Shown piece after piece: positions 50,148 through 63,200 of a stretch of 64,000 bases of DNA. Position numbers and translations under genes: made by a program. The notes below the pieces were generated by a model. It was given only the letters and a program-made list of their open reading frames with translations, had not been told where the DNA came from and made no database searches. Origin of the DNA: Xylocopa sonorina. Lineage: Eukaryota > Arthropoda > Insecta > Hymenoptera > Apidae. The DNA is taken from NCBI RefSeq assembly GCF_050948175.1, contig NC_135200.1:10903001-10967000 (forward strand), read 5' to 3'. The first letter of the stretch is position 1. Each line of letters starts with the position of its first letter.

Positions 50148-53100
50148 CTTCTCTCTGCTCGTCCTCTTTCCCTCGTAGCTCGTACGTCGAGCGTCGTCGC
50201 CGTCGGCGTCGTCGTTCCATTCACAGTGCCCGACGCTACTCCGACGCGGCGATGTGCTGCCCAGGCGCATGAGCACTAGCCGCGAAAACGATTCGCAAAA
50301 AGGGGGAGGGCGCGCTGGTGCGCTCTGGTCACTTCCTCTCGATCGTTCCGAGCCGTCGTCCTTTTCTTTTCTTTTTTTTTTCTCTTTACCATTTTCTAAT
50401 TAAGCACCGTTTCCCATTTTTCTTGCACGCTCGTGTCGCAATCCTCCTTTCCGACGGCTCGTTTTCTAGAGAGACGATTTTGACAATCTGCCAGGCACTT
50501 GCGCGTGCTTCGACTGTCAAGTTCGCGTTGCCAGATCATCTGTTTCTAATGGTATTTGTACTGGTAATCGTGGACCGTGTCGGTGTGCGCCGCTTGTCTC
50601 GTGTACTGCCAATTTGTACCGCACTCCGGTTATAATTATTGTAGTAGCTAAGTGAGATAGCAGCGACGGGAAACTGATTTGTTTCTCGTGTTCGATTTGG
50701 CTAAAGCGGAGAACCGCCATTTTCCTTCCCGGTTACATCACGGTTCCGGAAACACTCTGTATTATTAACACCGGCTTCGTAGATGGCGATGTTTTTTTTT
50801 GGAATCTCGAGTCAGAGTGTCCGTGAAGAGGAGCGTGTGAGAATGAATTGCGTAGGACAGGGACAGTCACATCTGGTGGCCATTGGTTGCGTTTTACGCA
50901 CGGACGTTACGTTTATTTCTCTTAAGCCCACCGCTGGTCCACGATCAACGAATATACAGCCTGAAATTGAATGAAACTCGTTTGTTTCTCTACACGCGAC
51001 AGCGAATGGCGACAGTTGCACAAGTCGCACGCTCGCCTCTTCGAAAATCACAATCTACGGTTTCCCATTCGTACCGATTCTCTCGAGAGCCGGCAGTCAG
51101 CGGCAGCCAGGTTGCTCCTGACTCGTGTGCAAATAGAAATTCATGTTTTATTGCGGAAACGGCACACGAGCCGGTTCTTCCGCAAGTTCTTCGAGCTGTC
51201 GCCAACGCGGAGTGCCGTGATTCTGTCAGCTGCGGATGAAACCATCCATTATTTGGTGGTAAGAGGTTGTGGGGCGAAAGTCGGTTCGTTCTTGGTCCGT
51301 TGCTAGACGTTTACGAGGACCAGAGAGCATGGAGCGGAAGAGATGCTCCATGGAGAACCAGAGGAACGTATCCTGCCCCCTTCGAGTCTCCCAAGTCTGC
51401 GTGGATGAAGATTCATTCCTTCGCTTGCATCCACTAGTCGCGATTGCTAATTTCCGTTTCGTAACGCGTCAGCAAAAGCGTATTGAATCCATTCTTTGAA
51501 TGTTTTATCTGAAAATTATAAAGAATTTTTCCATCGATCATGGTTTCTGTATATAACGGTGCTATGGATTCTTAACAGTATTGGTAATGCAATATTTTGT
51601 ATACTAACTTTATCGTCAATATCAGCAGCCATTTGTCAGCATTAAGGCTCGTATTCTGAAAGTGTATACCCAAGTATTTGTCACTCTTCGACGTTGATAC
51701 CAACACTTTCTGATGCATCAACCAGCTATATCTAATACCGTCTCCGGTGACAAATATTGATCGCGCGCGTGCTTCCTCGTAGGGAAATTTATAACTTGGA
51801 ACGTCTTCCACGCATATGTCCCTTTAAATATATGGGTTCTAACGTGGCACAGAAAATGCGGGACACCGTGCATCACGCGTTTACTTTGGATAAACAAATC
51901 TTCGCACGCGGAGATTGCAGGTGAAATATTCGTCTCCCCTCGGTCGCATATTTTATAACTGCAAGAAATCCGGAGCGCCAAAGGGAACGCTAATACGAAA
52001 GCGTGATCTATGGAACTTCCATTCCTCGCCGCCTCGTTCAACATTCTTGACTGCCGTTGAATAAGAGGAAAAAAGTTGGAAATGTTCGAATTTAATCGGT
52101 GAGACAATAAATCTCCGTTTCTTAAGCGAAGTTCGGTCGCGATCGAGCAAGAACGCGAATGGTTCGGCAAATTTTCGTCAGAGAGAAAAACACGACGGAG
52201 GAACCGAGAAGAAACGATCGACACGGCTGTCGATGGTCTCACGCGTGTTTTCACGATAGATCGAGGAGCGGCGGGGGTGAAAGGCGGCGATGTACGGTAC
52301 CGGAGGCGGATAACCCTCTTTTTTTCGCGTCGCCCGCCGATTACGCGTTACGCAAGTGCGTAAGAACGCGCGGAACTCGCGCGTGACTTGCGTTGGAGAA
52401 AGGTGTGCTTCTACCACACCGTCCTGTCCCTTGTCGCGGACGGACTTCTTCGAATTGTCCCCGTACGCGCGCGTCCTCTATTCCATCCGTTGCCAAGGTC
52501 TTGGAGCCGCCAGAAAACGAGGCAGCTGTGTACCTTCTGACCTGATATCTGCTCCCACATCGCGAGCTCAAATGATATCACTGACATAAGATTGCATAGA
52601 TAAGGAATGGAGCCCAAAAAATTCGCGAACGCTGTAAAACATACTGGCACTTGGCCAGATTCAATTTAAATAATTGTACTTTCCGCAAAAAGTACTACCA
52701 GCGACTTCTGGCAAAATATATAAGGGAACGCGGAAGAATATAATACACTGGAACAAATGATCAGCGGTATAAATGAAAGTGACCACTGGTAGAAAATTCA
52801 GCAGAATTTCGCGCAACCGCCTCCGGGGACGTAACCATTGTCCTCGCAATGGTCACAGCAGATGATTCTTGTTTCGCTCGAGCGTCTCTGCTTCTAATTC
52901 CCCAATCATAACGCAGCCGAGCGTAAAAGAAAAAGTAACGGGAGAGGAGAGGAGAGGAAGGATTTCGTATTCAGCTCGATGACGTATCGTGCGAGGTGTA
53001 TGTACGTATATGTATATCTAGAGCAGACCACGAGCGAAAGGAAGGGAAAAAGAGAAAAAAAGAATCGATCATCCGGCGGGCGTGAAAGTTTCCTCGAGAG

Positions 53101-55566
53101 ATTAGGCTACGGCGCCCTTTCACACTCGATCGAGGTAAATCGCGCAGTTAGCATGGTAATCGCGTCTCCACCGTTGTCGGGCGACGCTTAACAATGGCCG
53201 CGGCACGGTCCTCCGCGATTTTCCATCGACTCTCGAGGCGGAGAGGAGCGGCTCGTCCTCGTGTTCGTGGATCATCGTCGCGCGACCCAGTTTTTTCGCC
53301 TGCCCGGTTAATTAAATCTTTTTTTGCGTGCACGGACGATCGACGTTCGGTACCAGCCGTTAAACGCTCGTTACGCCTCGTCCTCGCGTTGATAGCGTCA
53401 TCGAAAATGCGTAAAAAAGAGAAAATTCCGGCCGCGTAATTGCCGGTCCTCGGCTCTTGGTCAATGATCTTAATCTCGTCACGTTGGCGACAACGCGACA
53501 CGTGACCATCCCACGACTGCTTGCTCGTTTGTTTGCTTTTCCGCGCGATTAAAACTGTCTTTATCTTAATTTATATCTTGCCCGCTTTTTGCCCCTCTGC
53601 CAATTTGTAATTGTAACCGGGACAATTAGCGTCTCGTTTTGGGCATGTCGAAAAACTCGCTGAAGATCCGTTCGCTCGATAACGGCTGTTTTTTTTTTAT
53701 TAAAGCAATAATTTTTTCGTTTCATGTCCGCTATCGCCCGATACTTTCGAGCGTTTGTTTTTGTTTATGCGCTACGAGAAATTGAACACGGGAAAATGAT
53801 AAAGCGCGTCGACTAATATAGGTCAGGACAGTTTCATAAATTCCTATACGCGCTTTTTCTATTTTACGTTATACAGTGAAAAGGTGCGCGGTGGGGAGGA
53901 TGCATTAATCGTTTGTACACTCTGTACCATCTCACTCTTATCGTTGAAAAAAAAGGTAGAAGCATGGAGGAAATGGATTTATCGCGAACTTTTCTCGTTT
54001 AATACCGCAGGAAACGGGTCATCGAAAGGAGAGCCACCGCGCGAAGCAACCACCGGGACGTTTAACGTTTCGTACGAGAAGATACACCTTCGGGTAGGTG
54101 GTCCGAGATCGGCAGCTGTCCCGAGCGCTTGTAAATTAAAAAACAGGTTAGCCTCGGGAGAAAATTCAACTTTGTGACCAGCGTAATCGCACAAAGGGCT
54201 ATCAATCACTGTACGTGACCGGTTTACTAAAACAATCCCCCGTGTCGTATAGATCGATTCGGTACCATCCTCGATGGCGGAATGAAGTTATCGTCGATCG
54301 AACGAGGAGGTGGGTGGCGAAGAGAGGAACAGGTCGAAGAGAGACGAACGGTAAAGTTCAGGGGCGGGTCTGGGGAGCGGACTCACGTAAGAATACGTAC
54401 GTTAATTCCGTTGCGCGCGTTAATACACACGCCGAATTGCTCCTCGCTTTCTGTTCGCTCGTAATTGCGCCAATTATCCGTGGCAAGCGTGCATGTACGG
54501 GCATTTTGAACATAAATTACGGCCGATCGCCGATACGTCCCCGGCGCATCGGCAGAGAAATAAAAGAAACCGAGTCGAATACGTGACCACCGAAAGGTTC
54601 TGCCCTTTTTACCGGTACTTTCTCGACAACCGTCGTTCGCAACCGCGCCTCCTCCTCTCTCCGTTGGCTACCGGCCAACTACGATTGTATTATCAGAGAT
54701 CGCGGGTGCAGTTGCTCGGCTAGTTGTCCCAACTTGCTCGTTAGTTGTATCGCGCGTGGATGTACATGTATAATATTGCACGGAAGTTGAATCGCGCGGA
54801 GGAAGTTAAAATTGACGATACCGCATTGTCTTAATGGCCCGAAAAAATGGAGCGACGCGATTCGAACGAGCGCCTGCGCCCGCTCGTGTATCTCGGTGCC
54901 CGTTGGCTGTAATTTAAACCGCGCTTTAGGCGGGGCGTCGTTTTAATTCCCGAGGAATACTTTGTGGTCCGCGGTATCAATTTATTGCCGCATTAAGCCC
55001 GATAAGAGATTTCCAGCGAAGTGCAATTCTTACAGCGGCAGTTTTACGACCGCGGGACCAACCGGGCCGTTCCAGGAAGCCTGGGATCACGGCCTAACCG
55101 CAACGCGTTCGCGCATGTACGCCACCGTTCATTTCTCGAAAATAGAATTATCGAGGAGAGCCGCAGCTCTGCTCTTCGAGCGTGGCTCAGGGGCGAAACT
55201 TCCGTTTCAGCCTTCGGGGGGGCGAACGAGAAATTATCGATCCGCTCGAACATCGAAAAAGACTATTGAAGGTCCTCGAACGACACCTGTTGCTCCTCGA
55301 TCGCGGCGCTCGCCTGGCAAACTCCGTTTCGGCAGTTTTAAGTGCCGGCCAGCTTTTCGACGGATCTCCTCGCGTCGCTGCCGATATATCACTCGGATAA
55401 TTGTAACCTGCCCGCGGCCTCCGTAAACGCCGTCCCGCGAGAATTACGGCCGTGTATTGATAATAACTTTTCCCGACCGCATAATAACCTGGCAATGGGT
55501 TCGATTTTGCGGTACCTGTATCCTCCTGTGTTTATCCTTTCTTTTTTTTTTTTCATTTAATTCCTC
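50148..55566. other. Intergenic or intronic DNA, no gene seen
   Basis: The section about 50,800-52,860 is poorer in CpG than its surroundings. Its longest frame (minus 51,718-52,254, 178 codons) has no recognisable domain and no matching splice context, so I do not call it a gene. Confidence 0.45.
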
Positions 55567-55885
55567 CAGTCTGGTAGTGTTTCGTCAAAGAGGAAAAAAA
55601 AAAGTGGAAAGAGAAATACAATGCCGGGGGCGTTTTCACGATTCGACGATGCTTGTAGCTGCGGCGCACGTAGTTTCGAAAGTTATTTAATAAGGACCGT
55701 TCGATGGCTGATGTCTAGTCGGTCAGTCTGGTTCACGGTTCGTCACGGAAACGTGTATCGCGAGAGGGGACGATAGACGAAAAAATTGGGAAAATCGCTT
55801 TTTCAGGATTCCATGTTCCTTGTAGCTGCGCCTCACGTAGTTACGAAAGTTATTTAATAAAGACGGTTCGACAACCGATGTCTAG
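55567..55885. repeat. Degenerate two-copy tandem repeat, unit about 160 bp
   Basis: Copy A spans about 55567-55718 and copy B about 55724-55885. Their best block (55652-55718 and 55819-55885, spacing 167) matches at 58 of 67 bases counted by eye, including TTATTTAATAA in both. The left ends share CAGTCTGGT (55567 and 55724), and indels separate the two blocks. There is no open frame through it and no similarity to a transposon that I recognise. Confidence 0.75.
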
Positions 55886-58800
55886 GCGAAAGTTTCGCCC
55901 ACATACCGTCGATCTTCGACTTCGAGCGTCGCCTCTTTACGTTCCCCGGAAACGGAAGTCACGGACGCGGCTTGATTAAAACTCCTTCCTTCGCCTCTGC
56001 TTTTTTATCTCGCCAAGGAACAGGACCCTCTTTCGTTGGATCGGAGCGCGCGATAAACGATACAAAATTGGGCTCGAACTGCCTTCGAAACATCGTGGTG
56101 ATAATCGTTCGTTCTTTATTATTATTTGATAACAATTAACGCGAAAAACGACGAAGAGGAAGCCAGGAATCGTCGAGCAGCTCTCGTAGCAGCGGAGCAA
56201 GGCTGGCGGCAATATTTAATTTCCTGTTCGACGGGAACGCGGGAAAACAAAGGACGATGGTTCGGAGCCTGTTGAACGTGCTCTCGAATTCAGGCCAAGT
56301 CAAAGGGAGGGATCTGTGTATCGTCTACAAAGGATAGATTGCCGCAGGATCGATGAGCTGTAATTTAGGGATAACCCTACCGACCACTGGTAATGTTATT
56401 TGGAAACGATTTGTAATTAGCGACGGATAAGGATTAATTCGCTCGCGACGAGCAAACTGATCGGACGTTGCGTCAAAGGACCCACCGGCCATTTAATTGG
56501 CTCGTCTCCACATTTCGTTCGAAATGGGAAATCGCGTGAAATTAATAGCTTACCGGTAATTGCGGATGATTAGATAATTGCTGCGAGATAATGAAAAGAG
56601 AATACTGTAAGAGATTTGGAAGAATTCGATTCCAGTGATATGCGAAATATTTTAAAGGTTCCTGATAATAGAAAATTTGTCAGAAATGTCGTTCCATTGT
56701 CGTACTATGATTTGTCTGCTAGATCGGTACGAATAGTAAACGTTCCGCGAGAAACTTGCGAACAAAATGGTATCCGACGATTGATATTTAAAAAATGCTG
56801 AAATATCGGATGCTAGTCGAAGAAAAAGGCGAGAAACCAGATATCGATGCACGACGAAGTGTTTGATAAATTGATCATAGAAGAACGTTTAAGAGACGAG
56901 GGAAAGATGGCGCCAGTGGTTCCGCGTCGAGCCATCGGCTTTGGTACTTTTCTTACTTTCCTTCGTCTATCCTTCGAACTTCAAAAGACCGACACGGGGT
57001 TGACAAACTCTGTTACCGTCACTGAAAAGTCTGCCCTCAAAATATACTTAAAAAATCGAAGCGTTCATTGCTCGCGCATAATTTCTTCTCGCGAATGAGA
57101 GTCTGTTCTCGGTCGAAGCGCTCACGCGATTCCACAGATTATTCCATGGAACACGAATAATTAGTCGAACAGCTCGGGTTCGGTCGCGCAGCGAAAATCG
57201 CGTAACGCACGGGAACTTGATTTCCACCGAACTGTGTAACTTCATTAGCGGCGCGATCCCGAAAGGATAAACAATCGTCGTATCGGCGTGGAAACGCGAG
57301 GTACCCGCCCTCTCCTCCTTGTTCCGCGCGCAATTCCCGCTTATCGTTTAATGCACGAACGGAATCGAAACGAGCGCGACTGGTTAAAAAAGAGGAGCCG
57401 ACGAACGGTGCCCGCCAACGGCTACGTGATAAGCGTTAATTTGCATAACGCGCGGCGCGCGTTGTTAGGTTGCTCGCTGGTATCAACGCTTGGAGGACCG
57501 AGAGGGGGAATCGATCGGGCCCAGTTTTCGTGAATGCACCGGGTAATCCAAGAAATTACCGCTCGAAACGGGCACCATTTGTTCCACGTCCGTTATTGCG
57601 ACACGCGAAACATGCGAATGCGCGGGCTAGATAAGGGAGAACGAAAGGCAAACGTGTCTCCTACGATGAATAGCGTTTTCTGGGGATTAGTATTACAACG
57701 GCGGTCACTCGGTTCCGTCCACCGGAATGAAAAATCATTATTGTCCACGGCCCTGTTTCAACGCGATGCAATTTCCGTCCGGTTTCACTTTACCCTTTCG
57801 ACCCCGATCCTCCATCTACCCTGGAAACCTCTCCACACGCGCGGGCATACCAAAATTTACTTCGTTCTTGAGGTTCGTTTGCTCGCAAGTCTGCAAATTT
57901 TCCACGAAAACTGAGATTTCTCTTGTTTGTATAAAGTATCAGCGATGTAGATATACCTGTGGCTGGTACAGAGGGTTAACTCTTTCTTCTTCGCGATAAG
58001 AAAAAGTGGAAATATTATTTTTACATTATTTTAACTTGGAACAATGCGATAGCATAGCGTTCGTAGTATTAACGTCGTACTAAGGGGTTGGAAGTTGTCG
58101 TTAGACTCGTATTTACTTAACATCGTCGACAGAAAAACCTCAAGTTAGAGCCAGTGTTTCGAAATCTCGTGGGTCGTTGAAGGGTTAATCCGAGAGCAGG
58201 ATTAAGAGCGGACGGGTCGGCGGTCGCGAGGAATTAGCAGGGCCGAGGCGAGACTCGTTAATTAATTATGCATACCTTCTTTCCCTTTTCGATTCGCCTC
58301 TCGTAGCCCGTGGCTTCTCGTGCGCGACCTCATCCCGCGCCCGCCGTGCCGCGCGTTGAAACAGAGCGGTGCGGCGGGTAATTGGAAATCAATACTTAGT
58401 ATCCAGCCCTCGAAACATTCTTGCCTTGACGAAAAAGCGGTCGTGACCCCTCTTCAGCCGCGAAGAAGCCGCCACTTGCTCGAGTAGCTGAGCCTCGCCT
58501 TACGTACGAGCCCTCGTTATCCCTTTTTGCGCGACGCGATCCGATTCGCACCCCGTTCAGCGTCTCCAACCTACCCCTTTCCACCGAAGCTTTCCAGCTG
58601 GCGATCAGTTTTTTTCCAACGATTCCGAGAGGATGGAGGGGGTACGTCGAATTCTTTTTTCTCCTCTCCACAGCGACCTACTTTTAGGGTACACGGCGGT
58701 CTCTCGAAGGTTAGCCTCGAAATAGGAAGCCAGCGCGGTGCTACCCGGAAGTGGTGGACTGCCGCGAAGCTGTTGCGATACACCACCGCTCGCTCGTGCG

Positions 58801-59792
58801 AATATCCGAGCGCCTCGGTTTTGTTTAACGGAGGTCGAGGTTTTTCCAGCGGGGTTTTACGCGCGATTTTTACGCGACTCGATTTCCTGGATCGGCCAGC
58901 GTATAGTCCGTTTATTGGCCGTTTTCCGTCCCGGTGGAAAGTTTAATCGAGCCGCGGGGGAACTTGACCCCGCCGGGGGATCGCGTGTTCCCTTTTCTTT
59001 TACGGGCTCCCGCTCTTATTGGCGTCCGAACGGAATTTATCTCGTAAAATATTAATATGGATAAGTTCCACAGATTTTTAAAAGCTCTCCGCTTTATGGA
59101 CCATTACTTTCCTAGTTTTACGAGCCACCTACGTCCTTTAACTTGAACGGCGTAACCTTTATCGGCCGGGACTGCGAGGCTATTGTACGCGAAACACTCG
59201 ATACGCTTTCCGGAGTAAAAAATTCTCCTGTCCGTCAATTGAATTCGTAATTGAAGTTCGAGGAACTTGTAGCTTCCTCCCTCAGCCCCTTCTGATCATC
59301 GATCTTACTTTAAAATCGTCAATTTCCATCAACGAAAGACAATATGTGTTCAGACAGCGGAAGGTTGAAAGCTTTTCGTTCGAGATCGGTTTAGCACGAC
59401 AGGAGGCGAGGAAGATTGCGATTCGAAGTCGCGACGTTAAGAAGCCTCGAGGCTCCATCGATACGTCGCGTCGCCTCGAAGAGAAATTCGACGTCGTTCG
59501 AATGCGCGCCGCGTCGCGACGTTCTCGATCGAAAGTCGATCCGGCTGACTGTCGGGCCGCTTCTCTTTCTCTCTTTCTCTCTCTCTCTCTTGGTTAATAG
59601 AATAAAAATCGCTGCTCGAAGAATGTCGTCACGTCTAGGCGAATCTCCGTCGCCTAACGACGGCGGAGTACGCAGCGATATGCGTGCACGGGGATGCATT
59701 GTTGCCGATAGAAACCGTTCGATGCGTTAATCCGTACGTGATTCGCATTCACCCCGTCCGCTGTATTCGACGCGTATCAATTTGCGCAGTTG
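55886..59792. other. Intergenic or intronic DNA, no gene seen
   Basis: Short unrecognised open frames only. Two fair minus-strand donor-like sites (CAG|GTATAT near 57,955 and AAG|GTATGC near 58,273) lack convincing exons behind them. Confidence 0.45.
59561..59590. repeat. Imperfect CT microsatellite
   Basis: CTCTTT units merging into a CT run; 200 bp before the 59.8-kb tandem array. Confidence 0.9.
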
Positions 59793-60290
59793 CATTGCAT
59801 TACGAACGATGCAGTTCCATATGATCGCGATAAACGGTATACTGAATGTTTTAATACCTCAATTACTGAAATATTCACCGTCCGTAATGCACAGTTTCGG
59901 TACGCGAAACGATCGATGAATAGTTTATGCGCGATTCGATTAGTTCGTTATTTGAAAATTCCATTGTATTACGAACCGGGTAATTATACATGGTCCCGAT
60001 GAAAAAGCGAACGCGTCGAACCTCTTGAATTACTAAAATATTTAAGGCTCGCAGTGCAGGTATTCGCGTGGAATAGTTCACGCACGGCTCGATGAAAGCA
60101 TTATTTTGGAATTCCATTGTATTTTAAACGAAATAATTACACGCAGCCACAACGAAACGGAAAATACATAGAGCTTGACCGCTGGAATTACCAAAATATC
60201 TGAAACTTGCTGCGCGTTCGAAATTCGAACGATCGATGACCAGTCCTCTGTGTTGGTGATTCGCAAAAATTACGTATTCGATCAATTCGC
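59793..60290. repeat. Degenerate tandem repeat, about 3-4 units of 153-169 bp
   Basis: Recurring landmarks show the units. CATTG followed by an AT-rich, CGAA-bearing stretch recurs at 59793, 59962 and 60115. AATTAC recurs at 59861, 60028 and 60186, followed by an AAATAT-like block. AATTCCATTGTATT recurs at 59957 and 60110. Spacings of 153-169 bp with much divergence indicate an old array. The apparent minus-strand open frames here simply repeat with the array (MEFQNN and MEFSNN starts), so they are not a gene. Confidence 0.65.
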
Positions 60291-63200
60291 TTATCTAACG
60301 AGGAAATTGTTATCGATTATTGCACGGTAACTCCCACAGGCATGGGACTTGGTTGGCTTTTAAAAAGAGCGAGGCAACAATGCGGTCGGTACTTTGATTA
60401 GAAGGTGCGATAGTCTCGCGCGCGTTCCCTCGTTACTCGGTTAACACTGGTCCCCCGATACCGTCCCACCCCGAATTATGCATACACATGCCTGAAACTT
60501 ACCAGTTTCGGTCAATTTCAGCCCCACTCCCGTGGTTTAATTCGATGCATTTCGCAGCAGCTGGATTCCTGTTATATTCCGGCAACGAATTCGATTCGAA
60601 ACGCGCATGTTCGCCTCGCGACCGGACATATACCTACCCCTTTCCAGTAATAACTCTGTCTCGACGATAATTGGACGGATAACGTTGTTAGCGGGGTTAC
60701 TTAGTGCTAATAGCGTTTTTCTTGCTGCCACTAAGAAGGCGCCATTAGCCAGTAATTAGAAAATTGCTCGGACGGTCGAAGTTGAGATGGTCCTCCTGGG
60801 AGAGGAACCGGTCGATCATGCATCGAACGGTGATTTCAGACTCTGCGTCAATCGAACGTTAAACCGTATCGAAACTTTTAATCAGCCATAAATCTGCCAT
60901 AGGCGCCTTCGATTCTCTTATTTATAATCGACGATCGGCAATTCACGACGCGAGATCACGAACACGGGTAAAAATAAATATACCCACCGGCGCTCGCAAT
61001 TCGGGCTCAATTCGAGCTCTGATTATACTTCGCCTCTTTTTTACGCTCGTAGCCTTCGAAGAAAGCGATTCGAATCGACGATCGAGGCTGAGATTCCCGC
61101 CTGCGAATGGATAAACCGATATTACGTGTAATACAAGGTTTAAACGGCTCCGAATCTGGCACAATGTCGAATACTTAACGCTTCGCGAGCGCGGTCGTTA
61201 CGAGAAGGCGACAGGGCGCCTCTTCTCGTTCGTGGAAGGCAGAATGTCGCGATTTAATAACAGGCCGCGCGAGCTTTCCAGGGCGTTCGTGACGAAATTC
61301 GGCGGGCGCCAGTTAGGTGGGTTCGTAATTAAAGTTATTAAAGAGTGGAAGCGCGCCGGGCGGCGGAAGTAGGGGGCGTGTGCCTCGTCGGCAGACGGAT
61401 TTGGAAAAACGTAATGAGAAACGCCGCTGTCGAAACCCGTCCCCCTCCTACCGCGGTGGCGAATTTAATTATCGTCCGGGAAAATATTTTAATTCGCCCT
61501 TTCCACCGGCCGCCGTGACATATTCGAAAGAGTTACGCGTTTTTCGCACGAGAAACGCCGGGAAAAGAGTGGATTAAAGTCCTCTTTGTACGCGACGCCG
61601 TTCCACCGTGCGCACGCATTTAATTACGTTTAAAGGCGTGCGCTTTTGTCGAGCAATATTTTCGCGTCGCCTTTGGAATGCCTCCCGCGTACCACTGCCG
61701 AGTAATTAATTCTAAACGCCGAAAATCCGGCGTGTTTTCAATCGTTTCGCGTGCACGTGTTCGCGCCTGCAGGAATTTCGTGCGATTTCGATTAACTTTT
61801 TTTAATGGAAATCCGGGAGTTCGGCTTGCTATGATTTCAGTTCAGATTCGATGTTTTTGTTTTTGTTTTTTCTTTTAGAAACGCGTTACATTCTCTGTTT
61901 TACGGTCAATGCGATGTTCTCGATATTCCGTCTCGCGCAAGTCACCCTTCTCATCTCGAAGAGTACGCTGTCCTCCTTCTCGTCTCCTCCCATTGTTCGC
62001 AACCCCAGGAATTTTCTCGTCCGCTCGGCTGACTGGCAAGTGGACCAGTAAATGGACATAAAAATGGCCGGACCGGGCGAGAACGGACGAGCGTCGAAGC
62101 AGAAGTCAAGCAAACGTAAATTCCTGAGTCGAGTCAGATACTCGTCGCATGCGTCGAGGAATGTTTAGCTTCTGCCTCGCTTCTTGTTCTTCGGCAAAAG
62201 GAAAAAAAAAAAGAAAGAAAAAGGGAGAACACCGCTGCTGGTTTAGCGGCCGCAATCGAATAAAACGGAAATCGATGGAGCGGTGGTCTCGGATGAGAAA
62301 GTTGCGGGTAGTCTCGAATTTAATTATGTTCCGGGGGGGAAAAGAAAGAAAACCGTTACATCCGTTCTCGACCACTAATTGACATTAATTCTACGAGAGG
62401 AATTCCCATTCGACTGGTAACAGGCGCGAGGGGTTGCTCCTTCCTCGTATCGACTTCCCGGCTGTAACGTCATCTGAATATCGATGGAGCAAAACAATTG
62501 CGTTCGCTCGCTAGGAGAGCCGAGGATCCCATTGCACGAAACCGGTCAACTGTATTGCCTTTTACATAAGTTTTTATATAAGTTGCAAGGGGAAACTGTT
62601 CGAGGGATATTGTACGGCCGCGGGAGTTCTGCGTCAGATTTTATTGCGCCCGAGGAAAAAAAAAGATTGCGAGGCCAAGGAAATAAAAGGTAAGGGTAGG
62701 GCAGAGAAATTGAAGGGAAGTGATCGATATTTCTCGCCCGATGTTTCTTTCATCCTCGACGGCACGCTCCCATTGACTCTTCGTCTATGTTCCGTGCGAT
62801 CTGATTCTCCTTTGTATCCTTAGATCCATTCGGATATAAACTTACCTAATTCTGATGTGATTTCGTCGAAAATGCATCGCTGTTGCGCGAAGGCGAGGAC
62901 ATGAATGATAAACGTGGGGACAAGAGGTAAAAAAGTAAAACGGGTCAGGATAAACTTTTGTAATTACGTATGACACATCTCGATTAGTCGTAATTTACAC
63001 ATGGAATTAAGATTGATCTCACACAGGGAACATCGATATATATTTACAATCGCTTACACAGAATCGTTTCTCTCGCAATTCTACACTCGCGCTTTCTTCT
63101 TCCTCCTGCTGGAAGTATCGAGAGTTCTACGTGATTCGCCTCTGTTTCTCCCATCCGTCGACACGATTAAACACGCGCGATCCATTTCCTAAGTGTTGTA

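Noticed and set aside
51718..52254. 178-codon open frame on the minus strand in CpG-poor DNA
   Set aside because: I considered a transposase or degraded gene because the base composition changes here, but no motif or flanking repeat supports it.
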